Shown here one piece after another: positions 35,043-44,251 of a DNA stretch of 64,000 nucleotides. Position numbers and translations under genes: made by a program. Below the pieces are notes generated by a model. The model had not been told where the DNA came from, did not search any database, and saw only the letters and a program-made list of their open reading frames with translations. This stretch comes from Gillisella vitis (GTDB lineage Bacteria; Pseudomonadota; Alphaproteobacteria; Rhizobiales; Rhizobiaceae), in the NCBI RefSeq assembly GCF_001541345.2, contig NZ_LMVL02000001.1:620001-684000 (forward strand). The letters are read 5' to 3'. Position 1 is the first letter of the stretch. Each line of letters begins with the position of its first letter.

Positions 35043-35741
35043 ATGATGAAACGGGACGCAACCACGCGAGACGGTAAAGAGGCTCGCCCGGCCAAACGGG
35101 ATCCCGAAGGCGTTCGCCGTGATATTCTTTCGGTGGCGATGGAAGAATTTTCGCAAAACGGCCTGTCTGGCGCGCGGATCGATGAGATTGCCGCACGAAC
35201 TCGCACGTCCAAGCGGATGATCTATTATTATTTCGGAGACAAGGAAGGGCTTTACCAGCGCGTGCTGGAGGAAGCCTATGGCAAGGTGCGCGGCGGAGAA
35301 ATGGACCTGGAGCTGGAAGGGCTTGATCCTATTGCTGCCCTCGATAAGCTCTGTCGGTTTACCTTCGACCATCACCGCCGCAACCCTGCCTTCATCCGCA
35401 TGGTGATCATCGAGAATATTCATCACGGTCGCCATATGCAATTGTCCGAGACGATCAGGGGTCTCAACCAACCGGCAATCGAGGCCCTGCACGGCGTTTT
35501 GCGGCGCGGGCAGGAGCAGGGACTGTTCCGGCAGGGCATCGACCCGCTTGAATTGCACTGGCAGATCAGCGCGCTGTCGTTTTTCAATGTGTCGAACGCG
35601 GCCAGTTTTTCCGTGATTTTCGGCAATGCGTTGTTTACGGCAGACGGCCAGGAGACCCTGTCGTGTCACGTGGCCGACATGGTCCTGCGCTATGTGCTGC
35701 GTGCCGAGCATATCAGCCCGATCGAGCAACGCGGCCGATAA
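35043..35741 (+). CDS. TetR-family regulator of the quinate/shikimate genes
   Basis: A 232-residue TetR regulator. The HTH spans residues about 22-68 ([32 protein letters not shown], then [16 protein letters not shown]); the C-terminal ligand domain has [18 protein letters not shown], common in the group near aromatic-acid genes. ATG 35043 (or 35046) is chosen over an upstream TTG. It is divergent from quiC and its 3' end overlaps the convergent aroQ gene by 29 bp. Likely effector: a quinate-pathway intermediate or protocatechuate (inferred). Confidence 0.87.
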   Translation: MMKRDATTRDGKEARPAKRDPEGVRRDILSVAMEEFSQNGLSGARIDEIAARTRTSKRMIYYYFGDKEGLYQRVLEEAYGKVRGGEMDLELEGLDPIAALDKLCRFTFDHHRRNPAFIRMVIIENIHHGRHMQLSETIRGLNQPAIEALHGVLRRGQEQGLFRQGIDPLELHWQISALSFFNVSNAASFSVIFGNALFTADGQETLSCHVADMVLRYVLRAEHISPIEQRGR

Positions 35742-36156
35742 GATGGCGCAATGCCATTTCATAGCCCTCGATGCCCAGACCTGCGATGACGCCCTCCGCC
35801 CGTGTTGAAACGTAGGAGTGATGCCGGAACACCTCCCGTTTGTGAATGTTGGAAATATGCACTTCGATGACCGGTGCCTCAAAGGTGTTGAGGGCATCGA
35901 GGATCGCCACCGACGTATGGGTGAAGGCACCGGGATTGATGACGATTCCAGCCGCCTTGCCGCGCGCCTCATGGACCCAGTCGATGATCTCGTATTCCCG
36001 GTTGCTTTGCGCGAAAAAGATCGAATGTCCTGCGGCCTCGGCAATCGCGCGGCAATTGGCCTCGACATCGACAAGGGTTTCGTGACCGTAAATCTCAGGC
36101 TGACGTTGGCCGAGAAGATTGAGATTTGGACCATTCAGGATGAAAAACAGGCTCAT
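35713..36156 (-). CDS. aroQ: 3-dehydroquinate dehydratase, type II
   Basis: A 147-residue type II dehydroquinase, the usual length. [19 protein letters not shown] contains the catalytic Arg18 and Tyr23, [16 protein letters not shown] the Asn and substrate loop, and [12 protein letters not shown] the conserved His. It converts 3-dehydroquinate to 3-dehydroshikimate. Start 36156 overlaps the aroE stop by 4 bp. Given the neighbours it probably works in quinate breakdown (QuiB role) rather than aromatic biosynthesis. Confidence 0.92.
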   Translation of the reverse strand: MSLFFILNGPNLNLLGQRQPEIYGHETLVDVEANCRAIAEAAGHSIFFAQSNREYEIIDWVHEARGKAAGIVINPGAFTHTSVAILDALNTFEAPVIEVHISNIHKREVFRHHSYVSTRAEGVIAGLGIEGYEMALRHLIGRVARSG

Positions 36157-37022
36157 GCGGCTGCCTCCGAAAGACAAAGTTCAGTGAAGTGGGCGCTCAT
36201 GCGCTCGGCATCCGGCTCGTAGCCGCAGAACAGACGGAAGGCGCCGACTGCCTGAAACACGGCCATCCCGCCGCCGGGCAGTGTTTGGCAGCCCTTGTCA
36301 CGCGCTGTTGCGATGAGTTCGGTGATGAGGGGCATATAGACGATGTCGGCAACCCAATGGCGCGGCTCGATCAGGTCAGCGGCGACCGGCAATCCCGGAT
36401 GGGCGGGCATCCCGACCGGGGTGGCGTGAATAAGCCCATCGGCCTCGGCTAAGGACTGACTGGGAGCGGTGACAGCATAGGCGCGTCCTTCACTGAAGCG
36501 CGCATTGAGTGCCGCTGCCAGTCCTTCGGCTCTTGTGAGGTCTTGGTCGAAAATGTCCAGATGTTCGATCCCTAATTTCAGCGCAGCGTGGGCAACGGCC
36601 ACTCCCGCACCGCCCGCGCCGATCAGCAAGGCGCGCTTCAGTCCTGCATCCGGCAGGCCGCGCCGGAAGCTTTCGTAGAAGCCTGACCAGTCAGTATTAT
36701 GGCCGATCCGCTTGCCATCTTTGAAGACGACGGTATTCACGGCACCCAGCATACGGGCATCTTCGGATAGATCATCGAGATATGGAATGACCGCCTGCTT
36801 GAAGGGATGGGTGATATTGGTGCCGGCAAACCCGCGTGCCTGGCATTCGTCCAGCAGATCGGGGAGCGCGCTTTCCGGCAGGTTGCGTACATGAATGTCG
36901 ATCAATTCGTAACGATAATCCAGCCCGTGCGCCGCCCCTTCGCGCATATGCATGGCGGGGGATTTGGAGAGCTGGATATCGGTACCGATCAGGCCGACGT
37001 GAAGAATGGGTTTTTCTGTCAT
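36153..37022 (-). CDS. aroE: Shikimate/quinate dehydrogenase (AroE family), probably NAD-preferring
   Basis: A 289-residue AroE-family protein. Substrate-binding serines lie in LSKSP (19-21), catalytic Lys75 in THPFKQAV, Asp111 in HNTDWSGF and the nucleotide loop GAGGAG at 135-140. The strand after it ends [10 protein letters not shown]: acidic residues replace the NRTxxR patch that binds the NADP phosphate in biosynthetic AroE, which favours NAD and a catabolic role. ATG 37022 is used; a GTG four codons earlier is possible. It overlaps aroQ and follows the ABC importer genes. Confidence 0.87.
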   Translation of the reverse strand: MTEKPILHVGLIGTDIQLSKSPAMHMREGAAHGLDYRYELIDIHVRNLPESALPDLLDECQARGFAGTNITHPFKQAVIPYLDDLSEDARMLGAVNTVVFKDGKRIGHNTDWSGFYESFRRGLPDAGLKRALLIGAGGAGVAVAHAALKLGIEHLDIFDQDLTRAEGLAAALNARFSEGRAYAVTAPSQSLAEADGLIHATPVGMPAHPGLPVAADLIEPRHWVADIVYMPLITELIATARDKGCQTLPGGGMAVFQAVGAFRLFCGYEPDAERMSAHFTELCLSEAAA

Positions 37023-37093
37023 GATTGCGTCCACTTGGTCGGCGTGGTGAAAGCTCTTACCTGCCTGTTACGTTGTCGCTGCGGCAATGCCGC

Positions 37094-37852
37094 TCAGTGA
37101 TGGGCGAGAATTTCGCCCAGGAAGGCGCGGGTGCGCTGATGCTGAGGATTGCGGAAGAATTCCTCCGGTGGCCCTTCCTCGATGATTTGCGCGGAGGCCA
37201 TAAACACGACACGATCTGCAACCTGACGGGCAAAGCCCATTTCATGGGTGACGCAGATCATCGTCATGCCGTCGCGGGCAAGACCGATCATCGTATCCAG
37301 CACTTCCTTGACCATTTCAGGGTCAAGAGCCGAGGTTGGCTCGTCAAACAACATCGCCTTCGGCTCCATACAAAGCGCGCGCGCAATAGCGACGCGTTGC
37401 TGCTGACCACCTGAAAGCTGGGCGGGATATTTGTCCGCCTGGTCCAGAATGTGAACACGATCCAGATATTTGCGGGCGACCTCTTCGGCCTGTGGCTTCG
37501 GAAGCCCCTTCACCCGCATTGGGGCAAGCGTGCAGTTTTCCAGGATCGTCATGTGCGGAAATAGGTTGAAGCTCTGGAACACCATGCCGACCTCGCGGCG
37601 CACCGCGTCGATGGTGCGGCTCGCGCTGGTGAGCGTCGTGCCTTCGACGGTGATCTTGCCCTCCTGGATGTCCTCCAGATGATTTATGCAGCGGATCAAT
37701 GTCGATTTTCCGGAGCCGGACGGCCCGCAAAGGACGATTTTTTCGCCTTTGCGGACTGTCAGGTTGATGTCTTTCAGCGCGTGGTAGGCTCCATACCACT
37801 TTCCAACGCCTTCAAGTGCGATTAGTGGAACCTGTGCGGTGGATTGTTGCAT
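37094..37852 (-). CDS. Polar-amino-acid-type ABC transporter ATPase
   Basis: A 252-residue ATPase of the GlnQ/HisP group: Walker [12 protein letters not shown]-loop [13 protein letters not shown], signature [15 protein letters not shown], Walker [15 protein letters not shown] and the switch histidine in VTHEMGFA. It lies 13 bp after the binding-protein gene and 71 bp before aroE on the same strand. The linkage suggests that the importer takes up quinate, shikimate or a related hydroaromatic acid rather than an amino acid. Confidence 0.9.
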   Translation of the reverse strand: MQQSTAQVPLIALEGVGKWYGAYHALKDINLTVRKGEKIVLCGPSGSGKSTLIRCINHLEDIQEGKITVEGTTLTSASRTIDAVRREVGMVFQSFNLFPHMTILENCTLAPMRVKGLPKPQAEEVARKYLDRVHILDQADKYPAQLSGGQQQRVAIARALCMEPKAMLFDEPTSALDPEMVKEVLDTMIGLARDGMTMICVTHEMGFARQVADRVVFMASAQIIEEGPPEEFFRNPQHQRTRAFLGEILAHH

Positions 37853-37865
37853 GGAAGCCTCTCCA

Positions 37866-38708
37866 TTACTTCGCGGTGAACGGGATGTCCGGAAGCGAAT
37901 CCGGGAATGCCGGAACCTCGCGCTTCATCCACTTGGCGTAGATCTTTGCCAGTTGGCCATCGGCCTTGATCTTGTCGATGAAGCTGTTGATGCTCTCGTT
38001 CCAGTCCTTCTCGCCCGGACGCATCCCGGCGCCGTTATAGAGCGTGACAAGGTCGAATTTCGTTTCATACTTGCCCGCTGCAGCGGCGTTCAGGCGGTCG
38101 CCATAGAACTGGTTGCCACCAACAGCCTCGACCTGCCCTGAAATCAGAGCCTGGATGTTTGCTGCGTCATCATCAAAACGCAGGATGCTGGCCTTGGTGC
38201 CTGCGCCAGCGGTGATGGCGGTATCCATGGCGCTGGATTTCGGCACGCCAACGGACACGCCGGTGAGGTCGTCATAGCTGCCGATCTTCTTGTCTTTCGG
38301 CCCATAGACCGACAGCACGTTACCGGCATAAGGCTTGGAGAACTGGATGGTCTTGGCGCGGTCGGCAGTCATACCCATGGTGGCAAACAGGATGTCGACC
38401 TTGCCAGTCATCAGGGCTGGAATGCGGTTTGCCACGGCCAGTGGTACGAATTCGGCCTTGACGCCGAGGTAGTCCGCATAGGCCTTGCCGATATCGGCAT
38501 CCAGACCGTCCTGCACGCCGCTGGAATTGACAAAGCCCCACGGCGAATTGTCGCCCTGAATGCCGATAACGACCTTGCCCTTGGCCTTGGCCTGTTCCAG
38601 CGTACCGGCAAAGGCTGTGGCGGGGGCGACGAGCGGCATGGTCGCCGCCGCCGCGATGAGGGCGAGCGCCGTGCGGCGCTTGATTGTCATTGTCTTGGAT
38701 TTCATCAT
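37866..38708 (-). CDS. Polar-amino-acid-type ABC transporter binding protein
   Basis: A 280-residue periplasmic solute-binding protein family 3 member. The signal peptide covers about the first 34 residues (basic start, then [21 protein letters not shown]). The mature part has [24 protein letters not shown] and later [16 protein letters not shown], the usual ligand-pocket motifs. AAGGAGGAGCAA precedes the ATG. The ligand is inferred to be a quinate-pathway substrate from its neighbours. Confidence 0.88.
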   Translation of the reverse strand: MMKSKTMTIKRRTALALIAAAATMPLVAPATAFAGTLEQAKAKGKVVIGIQGDNSPWGFVNSSGVQDGLDADIGKAYADYLGVKAEFVPLAVANRIPALMTGKVDILFATMGMTADRAKTIQFSKPYAGNVLSVYGPKDKKIGSYDDLTGVSVGVPKSSAMDTAITAGAGTKASILRFDDDAANIQALISGQVEAVGGNQFYGDRLNAAAAGKYETKFDLVTLYNGAGMRPGEKDWNESINSFIDKIKADGQLAKIYAKWMKREVPAFPDSLPDIPFTAK

Positions 38709-38835
38709 TTGCTCCTCCTTACAAAGCTGATGAGAGTGGTGCTAAGCACCAAACCTGATGTCGTCTTTTGTTGTGCTTTCCTTGTTTTCGTTTTGTATTT
38801 AGGAAAGCCGGGTTCTACACGTCGTCTGGCAAACT

Positions 38836-39486
38836 TTACCGGGCGGCGGCTTGCAGCCGTTTCTCTTTTCTGGCGCCCCAGAGTGAAAGCGGCCAGCAAA
38901 TCAGGAAATAGATGATGCCGACGATGGCAAACACCGTCAGGGGGCGGAATGTCTGGTTGGAGACGATCTGCCCCGCCCGTGACAGTTCCACGAAGCCGAC
39001 AATGGCGGCGAGCGAGGTGCCTTTGATCAATTGCACCAGAAAGCCGATGGTGGCGGGCAGGGAGACTTTGAACGCCTGCGGCAGCACCACGTCCTTCATG
39101 ATCGATCCGTAATGCAGACCGAGCGCCTTGGCGGCTTCCGTTTGCCCCTTGGGAACCGCCTGAATGCCGCCGCGCCAGATATCGCCCAGGAAGGCGCTGG
39201 CATGCAGGGTAAAGGCGATTGCGACGGCGATCCAGGCATCTACGTCCAAGCCCAGCAAGGCCACGCCGTAATAGACGACGAACAGTTGCATCAGCAGAGG
39301 AGTGCCTTGGAAGACGGCGATATAACCAGCCGTCGCCTTGCGCAGAGTTGCACTGTCGGCCACCCGGGCCAAAGCGACGCAAAGACCGAAGAAGCCGCCG
39401 CCGACAAAGCCGATGGCGGTCAACGCCAGCGTCCATTTCAAGCCTTGCAGCAGGAAGAACAGTTCATTGGGTCCGATAGAAGCCAT
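38836..39486 (-). CDS. Polar-amino-acid-type ABC transporter permease 2
   Basis: A 216-residue inner-membrane permease of the HisM/GlnP type with five or so membrane segments. The EAA loop reads EAAKALGLHYGSIMKDVVLPQAF. A 127-bp gap separates it from the binding-protein gene and a 10-bp gap from permease 1. It forms the heterodimeric channel with permease 1. Confidence 0.9.
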   Translation of the reverse strand: MASIGPNELFFLLQGLKWTLALTAIGFVGGGFFGLCVALARVADSATLRKATAGYIAVFQGTPLLMQLFVVYYGVALLGLDVDAWIAVAIAFTLHASAFLGDIWRGGIQAVPKGQTEAAKALGLHYGSIMKDVVLPQAFKVSLPATIGFLVQLIKGTSLAAIVGFVELSRAGQIVSNQTFRPLTVFAIVGIIYFLICWPLSLWGARKEKRLQAAAR

Positions 39487-39496
39487 TGTCTTTGCC

Positions 39497-40165
39497 TCAC
39501 TTTACCGGGTAACTGAAGAAAATGCGGGAAATGAGCGCAAAAGCCCCCATCATCAGCGAGGAAATCACCAGGTAAAGCAGGGTGATCGAGAAATAGACCT
39601 CGAAGGACCGGAACGTATCCGCTTCGATTTTCTGGGCAACCGACGTCAATTCGTAAGCCGCAATTGACGTACAGACCGATGTCGTCAGCGTCAGCATGAT
39701 GAACTGGCTGGTCAGCGACGGATAGACAGCGCGCAAAGCTGGCTTGAGAATGATGTGGCGCAGGATTTGTGCCCGGTGCAGGCCGAGCGCAAGACCCGCC
39801 TCCACCTGCCCCTTGCCGATAGAATCCACTCCACCGCGAATGATCTCGATGGCATAGGCGCCGCCGTTCAGGCCGAGTGCAACGATTGCCGTTACTGTCG
39901 GGTTGAGCCGAACACCGATTTGCGGAAGAGCGAAGAAAATGAAGAAGATCTGCACAAGGAAGGGCGTATTGCGGATCAACTCAACAAAGCCGATTGTGGC
40001 GCTTCTCAAGATGCGGGAGGGCGACCGGCGCGCAACAACCCCGAAAATGCCAATGACGGTGGCAATGGACATGCCTGCGATGGCAAGACCAATGGTTGCC
40101 AGGCATGCCAGGATCAATTCCGGCAAACGCTCGATCACAACCGAAAAGTCGAGAGTGTAACCCAT
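39497..40165 (-). CDS. Polar-amino-acid-type ABC transporter permease 1
   Basis: A 222-residue permease of the HisQ type, first gene of the leftward operon. Family segments include FVELIRNTPFLVQIFFIFF and the EAA loop VEAGLALGLHRAQILRHIIL. The start at 40165 (MGYTLDF) follows GGAGGGAAA; an upstream in-frame extension of 41 residues runs into non-coding sequence. The operon order is permease, permease, binding protein, ATPase, aroE, aroQ. Confidence 0.88.
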   Translation of the reverse strand: MGYTLDFSVVIERLPELILACLATIGLAIAGMSIATVIGIFGVVARRSPSRILRSATIGFVELIRNTPFLVQIFFIFFALPQIGVRLNPTVTAIVALGLNGGAYAIEIIRGGVDSIGKGQVEAGLALGLHRAQILRHIILKPALRAVYPSLTSQFIMLTLTTSVCTSIAAYELTSVAQKIEADTFRSFEVYFSITLLYLVISSLMMGAFALISRIFFSYPVK

Positions 40166-40308
40166 TTTCCCTCCCAGGCATTGTCTAAGCCCTGACTGAC
40201 AAGGCTTTAAAGCTCCCCATGCAAGCCGATAAGGCTGGCACGTTCCCTTTATTGTCCGCGGGTCGTGGCGCTCTCTCCTCGCGCCCAACCTCCGTCGTTA
40301 ATATGTTT

Positions 40309-40330
40309 GTACCAGTTAGTTCATAATTAG
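40309..40330. promoter_or_regulatory. Second copy of the candidate TetR operator
   Basis: It shares 15 of 22 positions with 34991-35012 (GTAC-N3-TT-N-GTT-N-A-N-AA-N-TAG) and lies about 145 bp before the first permease gene. This is the expected place if the TetR regulator controls the importer-aroE-aroQ operon as well as quiC. Confidence 0.5.
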
Positions 40331-40384
40331 GCAATATGATTTGCGAAAGATCAATTGATGTGGATTGACGAATTTCGGGTACTC

Positions 40385-40489
40385 TTGAGCATCGGGCCGA
40401 AATTTGAGAACCGGTTTTCGGAAAACTCCGATGCGCAAACAAAAACTGAGCGCATTGCGCTGATTCCGATTTTCCGCACGATGCTCTAG
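40385..40489. repeat. Rhizobial intergenic mosaic-type repeat
   Basis: The element starts TTGAGCATCGG, has the core GAACCGGTTTTCGGAAA and CCGATGCGCAAAC, and ends TTTCCGCACGATGCTCTAG. GCATCGG/CCGATGC and GAGCAT/ATGCTC pairs give a two-stem structure. The layout is like RIME elements of Rhizobium and Agrobacterium. Confidence 0.6.
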
Positions 40490-40706
40490 CCGAGGTAAGG
40501 CGATTGCAACATTTGATGTCTGCCTCCTCACTTCATTCAAGCTGAATTGAGCGTGGGCCGACCCGGTTCTGCCAGTTCGATACTGCCAGTGCAGATAGAA
40601 TGGGAAAGGGGAGGAGAGGCGACGCACCCCCTGCCTCTGAAGCGCGAAATAATATAGACGCTCATCCTATACGAAGGGCCATTGAAGATGACTTTTCGTA
40701 TTCCTT

Positions 40707-40749
40707 TTGCAAATATCTCAAGCACCTGATGCGTTTGAGATATTTGCAA
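40707..40749. repeat. Perfect 15-bp inverted repeat
   Basis: TTGCAAATATCTCAA and TTGAGATATTTGCAA enclose 13 bases. No T-run follows on either strand; it may be a regulatory cruciform, a weak terminator or part of a repeat. Confidence 0.6.
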
Positions 40750-40793
40750 CGCCTTCAAGGTGAGAATGCGTGAGCATTTTCGAGCCTTGATAT

Positions 40794-40839
40794 TATACGA
40801 AAGCCCGAAGATGTGTTGGCATCTTCGGGCTTTCGTATA
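40794..40839 (-). terminator. Long hairpin after the outer-membrane protein gene
   Basis: Arms TATACGAAAGCCCGAAGATG and CATCTTCGGGCTTTCGTATA pair over 20 positions with a six-base loop. It lies 91 bp beyond the stop of the minus-strand gene at 40931 and is the best candidate for its terminator, though only a short U-rich stretch follows. Confidence 0.65.
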
Positions 40840-40930
40840 CGGAGAAATTTACGGGGCAGGCGTTTGAATATCTGACGGATCGCCTGCCTTGGAACGTTCG
40901 TCTATAAAATCGAGCTGTGATCGGATAATT

Positions 40931-41821
40931 CTAGAATTTCGTCGCGAGATTCACCCAGAGAGTGTTGCCTTCGCTTCGGTTTTTAGCCACCACGTCATGT
41001 TGCCATGACGCGCTTATGCCCAGGCCCGGATTGAAGTTATAGGTCAATGATGGACCAATCGCCAGACCTTCGCCGCGATGGCCGTCGGAGGCGACGCCGG
41101 GTCCTTTGTCATCGGTGAACTGCTTGATGTAATATCCTGTTGCTCCGACCCTTATCTTGCCGAAATTCCAGCCGACTGCGTAATCAAGGACAAACTCATT
41201 GCCGGTTTTGTAGTCGGTTGCTGTGTTTTCGGAATTGAAGATGACCCTCGCGGCGGTCGCGAACTCAAGACCTTGTGGGTCTGAATAATGATAGGCAATT
41301 GTTGGCTGTACGGACCAGTGATTAAGGCCCGCATTGGCAAGGGTGTTCTCATCGTAAGCGCCGGTCGGTATGCCGATGTCTATCCCGGTGATGAATGTCT
41401 GATTGTGATCTGGGTGCCATGATAACCCAACAGTTGCGGTTGCGTCTCCCAGGTTAAAGCCAGAGTCTCTTGCAAATGTGTTGGAAATATCGAGGTGAAT
41501 AAGGGGAAGGACGAGCTGTCCCCAGAGTTGGGCGTCGCCGATACGGATATCTGATACATACATGAAGCGGAGAGTTTCAACGGTGGCTTTCACCTTGAAG
41601 TCTATGGGTATTTCACGACCTTTGCCGTCATTGACTCTGTTGGCGCTAAAGTAACTTGTCTGCGAAAGAAAATAAAATCCCTCAAATGGAGGAATGGCGC
41701 CCGCGTAAAATTGTGACGCGCCCGGTGCATATTGCGTATTGCTGTTTTCGGCTGCTTTCGCCACTGTAAAACAGTTGGTGAGTAGAAGTGCTGTCCCCAG
41801 CAGCGTCCTTGCTCTTCTCAT
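40931..41821 (-). CDS. Outer-membrane channel-like protein, Phenol_MetA_deg/SphA-like family
   Basis: A 296-residue predicted outer-membrane beta-barrel. A signal peptide covers about residues 1-23 (MRRARTLLGTALLLTNCFTVAKA). The rest alternates polar and hydrophobic residues, with short strands and glycine/asparagine turns, and ends in phenylalanine (NLATKF), the usual outer-membrane signature. The family occurs in aromatic degradation clusters and is thought to help substrates cross the outer membrane. The start at 41821 has AGAGGAGGAGCG just before it. Its place beside the quinate/shikimate importer suggests the same substrate; the family link is by pattern only. Confidence 0.7.
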   Translation of the reverse strand: MRRARTLLGTALLLTNCFTVAKAAENSNTQYAPGASQFYAGAIPPFEGFYFLSQTSYFSANRVNDGKGREIPIDFKVKATVETLRFMYVSDIRIGDAQLWGQLVLPLIHLDISNTFARDSGFNLGDATATVGLSWHPDHNQTFITGIDIGIPTGAYDENTLANAGLNHWSVQPTIAYHYSDPQGLEFATAARVIFNSENTATDYKTGNEFVLDYAVGWNFGKIRVGATGYYIKQFTDDKGPGVASDGHRGEGLAIGPSLTYNFNPGLGISASWQHDVVAKNRSEGNTLWVNLATKF

Positions 41822-41858
41822 TTGTCGCTCCTCCTCTTGCGATAACTGAAAATTTCTC

Positions 41859-41878
41859 ACAGGTGATCGATCACCTGT
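41859..41878. promoter_or_regulatory. Perfect 20-bp palindrome before the outer-membrane protein gene
   Basis: ACAGGTGATCGATCACCTGT is fully self-complementary and ends 38 bp before the ATG on the minus strand. Half-site-like copies TGGTGATCA (near 41953) and GAGTGATCG (near 42024) occur further upstream. It looks like an operator overlapping the promoter. The rest of the gap to 42236 is AT-rich without other clear features. Confidence 0.6.
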
Positions 41879-42236
41879 TGTGATAATATTATAATATTGT
41901 TGGTTGATTTTGTTCGGCGCAAAGTAAACGTATTTTTAATAATGTTCACTCTTGGTGATCAGTATCTCCGCTATTTTATAGGATATACGTCTCCAGCACT
42001 ATTTAATCACTATGTCGCCAAATTGAGTGATCGGCATCCAATGATAATCTCCCCATTATCCTCCCATTTTTGGTAGAGAACGGATTGACGAATGTAAAAT
42101 TCCAATTGCCAATATGATGTATTGATTTGATAAATATTCTGAGACGCAATGGTGTTGTTTCCGCAGTGCTGATGCGGCTGCGTCTTGAAGCGATTTTAAC
42201 TCTCTCAATTGCCTAGATGCTTGAAGTGATTAGAAA

Positions 42237-42269
42237 CAGCGTCAGGCACCTATTTGGTGTCCGGCGCTG
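42237..42269 (-). terminator. Terminator of treZ
   Basis: On the minus strand CAGCGCCGGACACC pairs with GGTGCCTGACGCTG (one mismatch, two G-T pairs) around a five-base loop, followed by TTTCTAATC. It lies 31 bp after the treZ stop. Confidence 0.7.
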
Positions 42270-42299
42270 TAGTCAAAATCGGAATGGTCGTGATTTGAT

Positions 42300-44063
42300 T
42301 CAGCGAGGCTCGATGTGCCAAACTACGGCCCAGGGGCCGAGACGTTTGTCTGGCCGGGTGCCGAATGTAAAGAAGCATTCGCCGCTCGTTTCTACAAGGC
42401 TTTCCACATTCTCTGCGGACAGATTGGCGGTGAGTGTCAGGCACTGTTCGTTGAATGTCCAACACACAGTTGTCACTGGGCCTTGGCTGCTATGGTTTGC
42501 GACATAGCCGCGCGTATCGCGGAGAAGAGGGGTGATTTTCTCTTTTCGCAGCGCCAGCAGTTCGCGGTAAAATTGCAAAATTTCGCCGTCTTGCTGATCT
42601 GCTTCCCAGGAGAGTTTGGCGCTATTGAACGTTGTCTGTGCTGTTGGGTCGGATGCATCCTCGGCATCGAAGCCGGGCAGCCTCGACAGTTCCTTGCGTC
42701 GTCCCTGCCTTACTGCTTCATTCAACTCTTCGTTGAAATCGCAGAAGAACGGAAACGGGGTCTTGGCGCCCCATTCCTCTCCCATGAACAGCATGGGTAT
42801 TTGCGGGGCTAGCAGATAAACTGCCGCCAGAGCCTTCAACGCCTCTGATGGTTGCGATGCGGCCATCCTGTCGCCCATGGCGCGATTGCCGATCTGGTCA
42901 TGGTTCTGGATAAAGGAAATGAAGGCAGTGGGTGGCAGATGGGTGCTCGGCATGCCCCTTTCCTTCCCACTATAGGGCATGTGCTCCCCTTGGTAGACAA
43001 AGCCCTCTGCCAGCGCCCGACCGAGCTTGGACGTATCGTTTGCGTAATCCTGATAATAGCCAAAATCTTCACCGGTGGCAGCGATGTGCAAGACATGGTG
43101 AATATCGTCATTCCACTGCGCGGTAAAATGAGCGGGCGCGCCATTGCCGTCGCGCTCAAGCAGGTCGGCATTGTTGTCTTCGTTCTCGACGATCAGATGC
43201 ACGCTGCGTCCGGGTGCGCAAGCGCGTGTCCGCCTGGCGATATCATGCAGGATATGAGGCTTGCGCTCGTCTTCTATGGCATGCACCGCGTCGAAGCGCA
43301 GTCCGTCAACCCGAAACTCGTCCACCCAGTACATGGCATTGCGCACGACGAATTCACGCACTGCTTCCGACTGGTCGCCATCGTAATTGACACCCGGCCC
43401 CCAGGGCGTGATGTGCTTGTCGGTAAAGATCGGCGCATAGGCGGGAAGATAATTTCCGTCCGGTCCGAAGTGATTATAGACCACATCGAGGAAGATGCAG
43501 ATGCCGCGTGCATGGGCTTCGTCCACGAGCCGCTTCAGATCCTCAGGACGGCCGTAGCTGCTATCGGGTGCATAGGGCAATACGCCGTCATAACCCCAGT
43601 TCCAGCGTCCTGGAAAGTCATTGATCGGCATGAGTTGCAGGGCCGTTACGCCAAGGTTTTTCAGGTGATCCAGCCGCTCGATCATCGCTATAAATGTCCC
43701 AGCGGGCGTGAAGCTTCCCACGTGCAGTTCGTAGATGACGATCTCTTCCCAGGGCAGTCCCTGCCATTGGGTCTGCTGCCAGGCATAGGCTGGGTCGATA
43801 ACCTCGCTTGGCCCATGCACATCGTCGGGCTGGAAGCGTGATGCGGGATCTGGAACAGCAAGGCCATCCTCCAGAACGAAGTTATAACGGCATCCGACCC
43901 CGACCTCTGGCACCTCGATGCTGTGCCAACCATTTTCACCGGCTGTCATGGGACGAGCGTCCTTGCCCTCGATCTTCAGCAGAACCTTTTCTTGAAGCGG
44001 CGCCCAAAGTCTGAAGATCGTGCCGTTGCCTGAAAGAATCGGGCCAAATGTCATGTCCTGCAT
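42300..44063 (-). CDS. treZ: Malto-oligosyltrehalose trehalohydrolase
   Basis: A 587-residue glycoside hydrolase family 13 enzyme that releases trehalose from maltooligosyl-trehalose. The N-terminal 100 residues are a beta-sandwich (FRLWAPLQEKVLLKIEG). Catalytic regions are DVVYNHFGPDGNY, the nucleophile aspartate in VDGLRFDAVHAI, the glutamate in LIVENEDNN and FIQNHDQIGNR. The start at 44063 follows CAGGAGACACG; an upstream extension of 12 codons is less likely. It is divergent from treY, the partner enzyme. Confidence 0.93.
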   Translation of the reverse strand: MQDMTFGPILSGNGTIFRLWAPLQEKVLLKIEGKDARPMTAGENGWHSIEVPEVGVGCRYNFVLEDGLAVPDPASRFQPDDVHGPSEVIDPAYAWQQTQWQGLPWEEIVIYELHVGSFTPAGTFIAMIERLDHLKNLGVTALQLMPINDFPGRWNWGYDGVLPYAPDSSYGRPEDLKRLVDEAHARGICIFLDVVYNHFGPDGNYLPAYAPIFTDKHITPWGPGVNYDGDQSEAVREFVVRNAMYWVDEFRVDGLRFDAVHAIEDERKPHILHDIARRTRACAPGRSVHLIVENEDNNADLLERDGNGAPAHFTAQWNDDIHHVLHIAATGEDFGYYQDYANDTSKLGRALAEGFVYQGEHMPYSGKERGMPSTHLPPTAFISFIQNHDQIGNRAMGDRMAASQPSEALKALAAVYLLAPQIPMLFMGEEWGAKTPFPFFCDFNEELNEAVRQGRRKELSRLPGFDAEDASDPTAQTTFNSAKLSWEADQQDGEILQFYRELLALRKEKITPLLRDTRGYVANHSSQGPVTTVCWTFNEQCLTLTANLSAENVESLVETSGECFFTFGTRPDKRLGPWAVVWHIEPR

Positions 44064-44251
44064 CGTGTCTCCTGCGCATATCGATCCGTGATCGGGCAAA
44101 CCGAGGCGTTAACTTACAAAGTGCTCCGGTGTTCCGTCTTCCCGGTATTTGATGTCGCCGGTATCGGCATTCCGCCGCCATTATTGGCCGGGACCGCGTG
44201 GAACCGATGACGGCCAGCCGTGTTACTGGCAAACACCACCAAGAGGGCAGC

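Larger units (their letters stand above)
40166..40930. promoter_or_regulatory. Intergenic region with promoter, repeat and hairpins
   Basis: A 765-bp gap without a convincing gene. Its left part (40166-40340) should hold the importer promoter and the 22-bp motif at 40309. The centre holds a rhizobial repeat copy (40385-40489). The right part holds two long perfect inverted repeats (40707-40749 and 40794-40839). Confidence 0.6.

Noticed and set aside
40379..40840. Cluster of inverted repeats considered as an insertion sequence or CRISPR
   Set aside because: The repeats differ from one another, there is no transposase or cas gene, and unit spacing is irregular.
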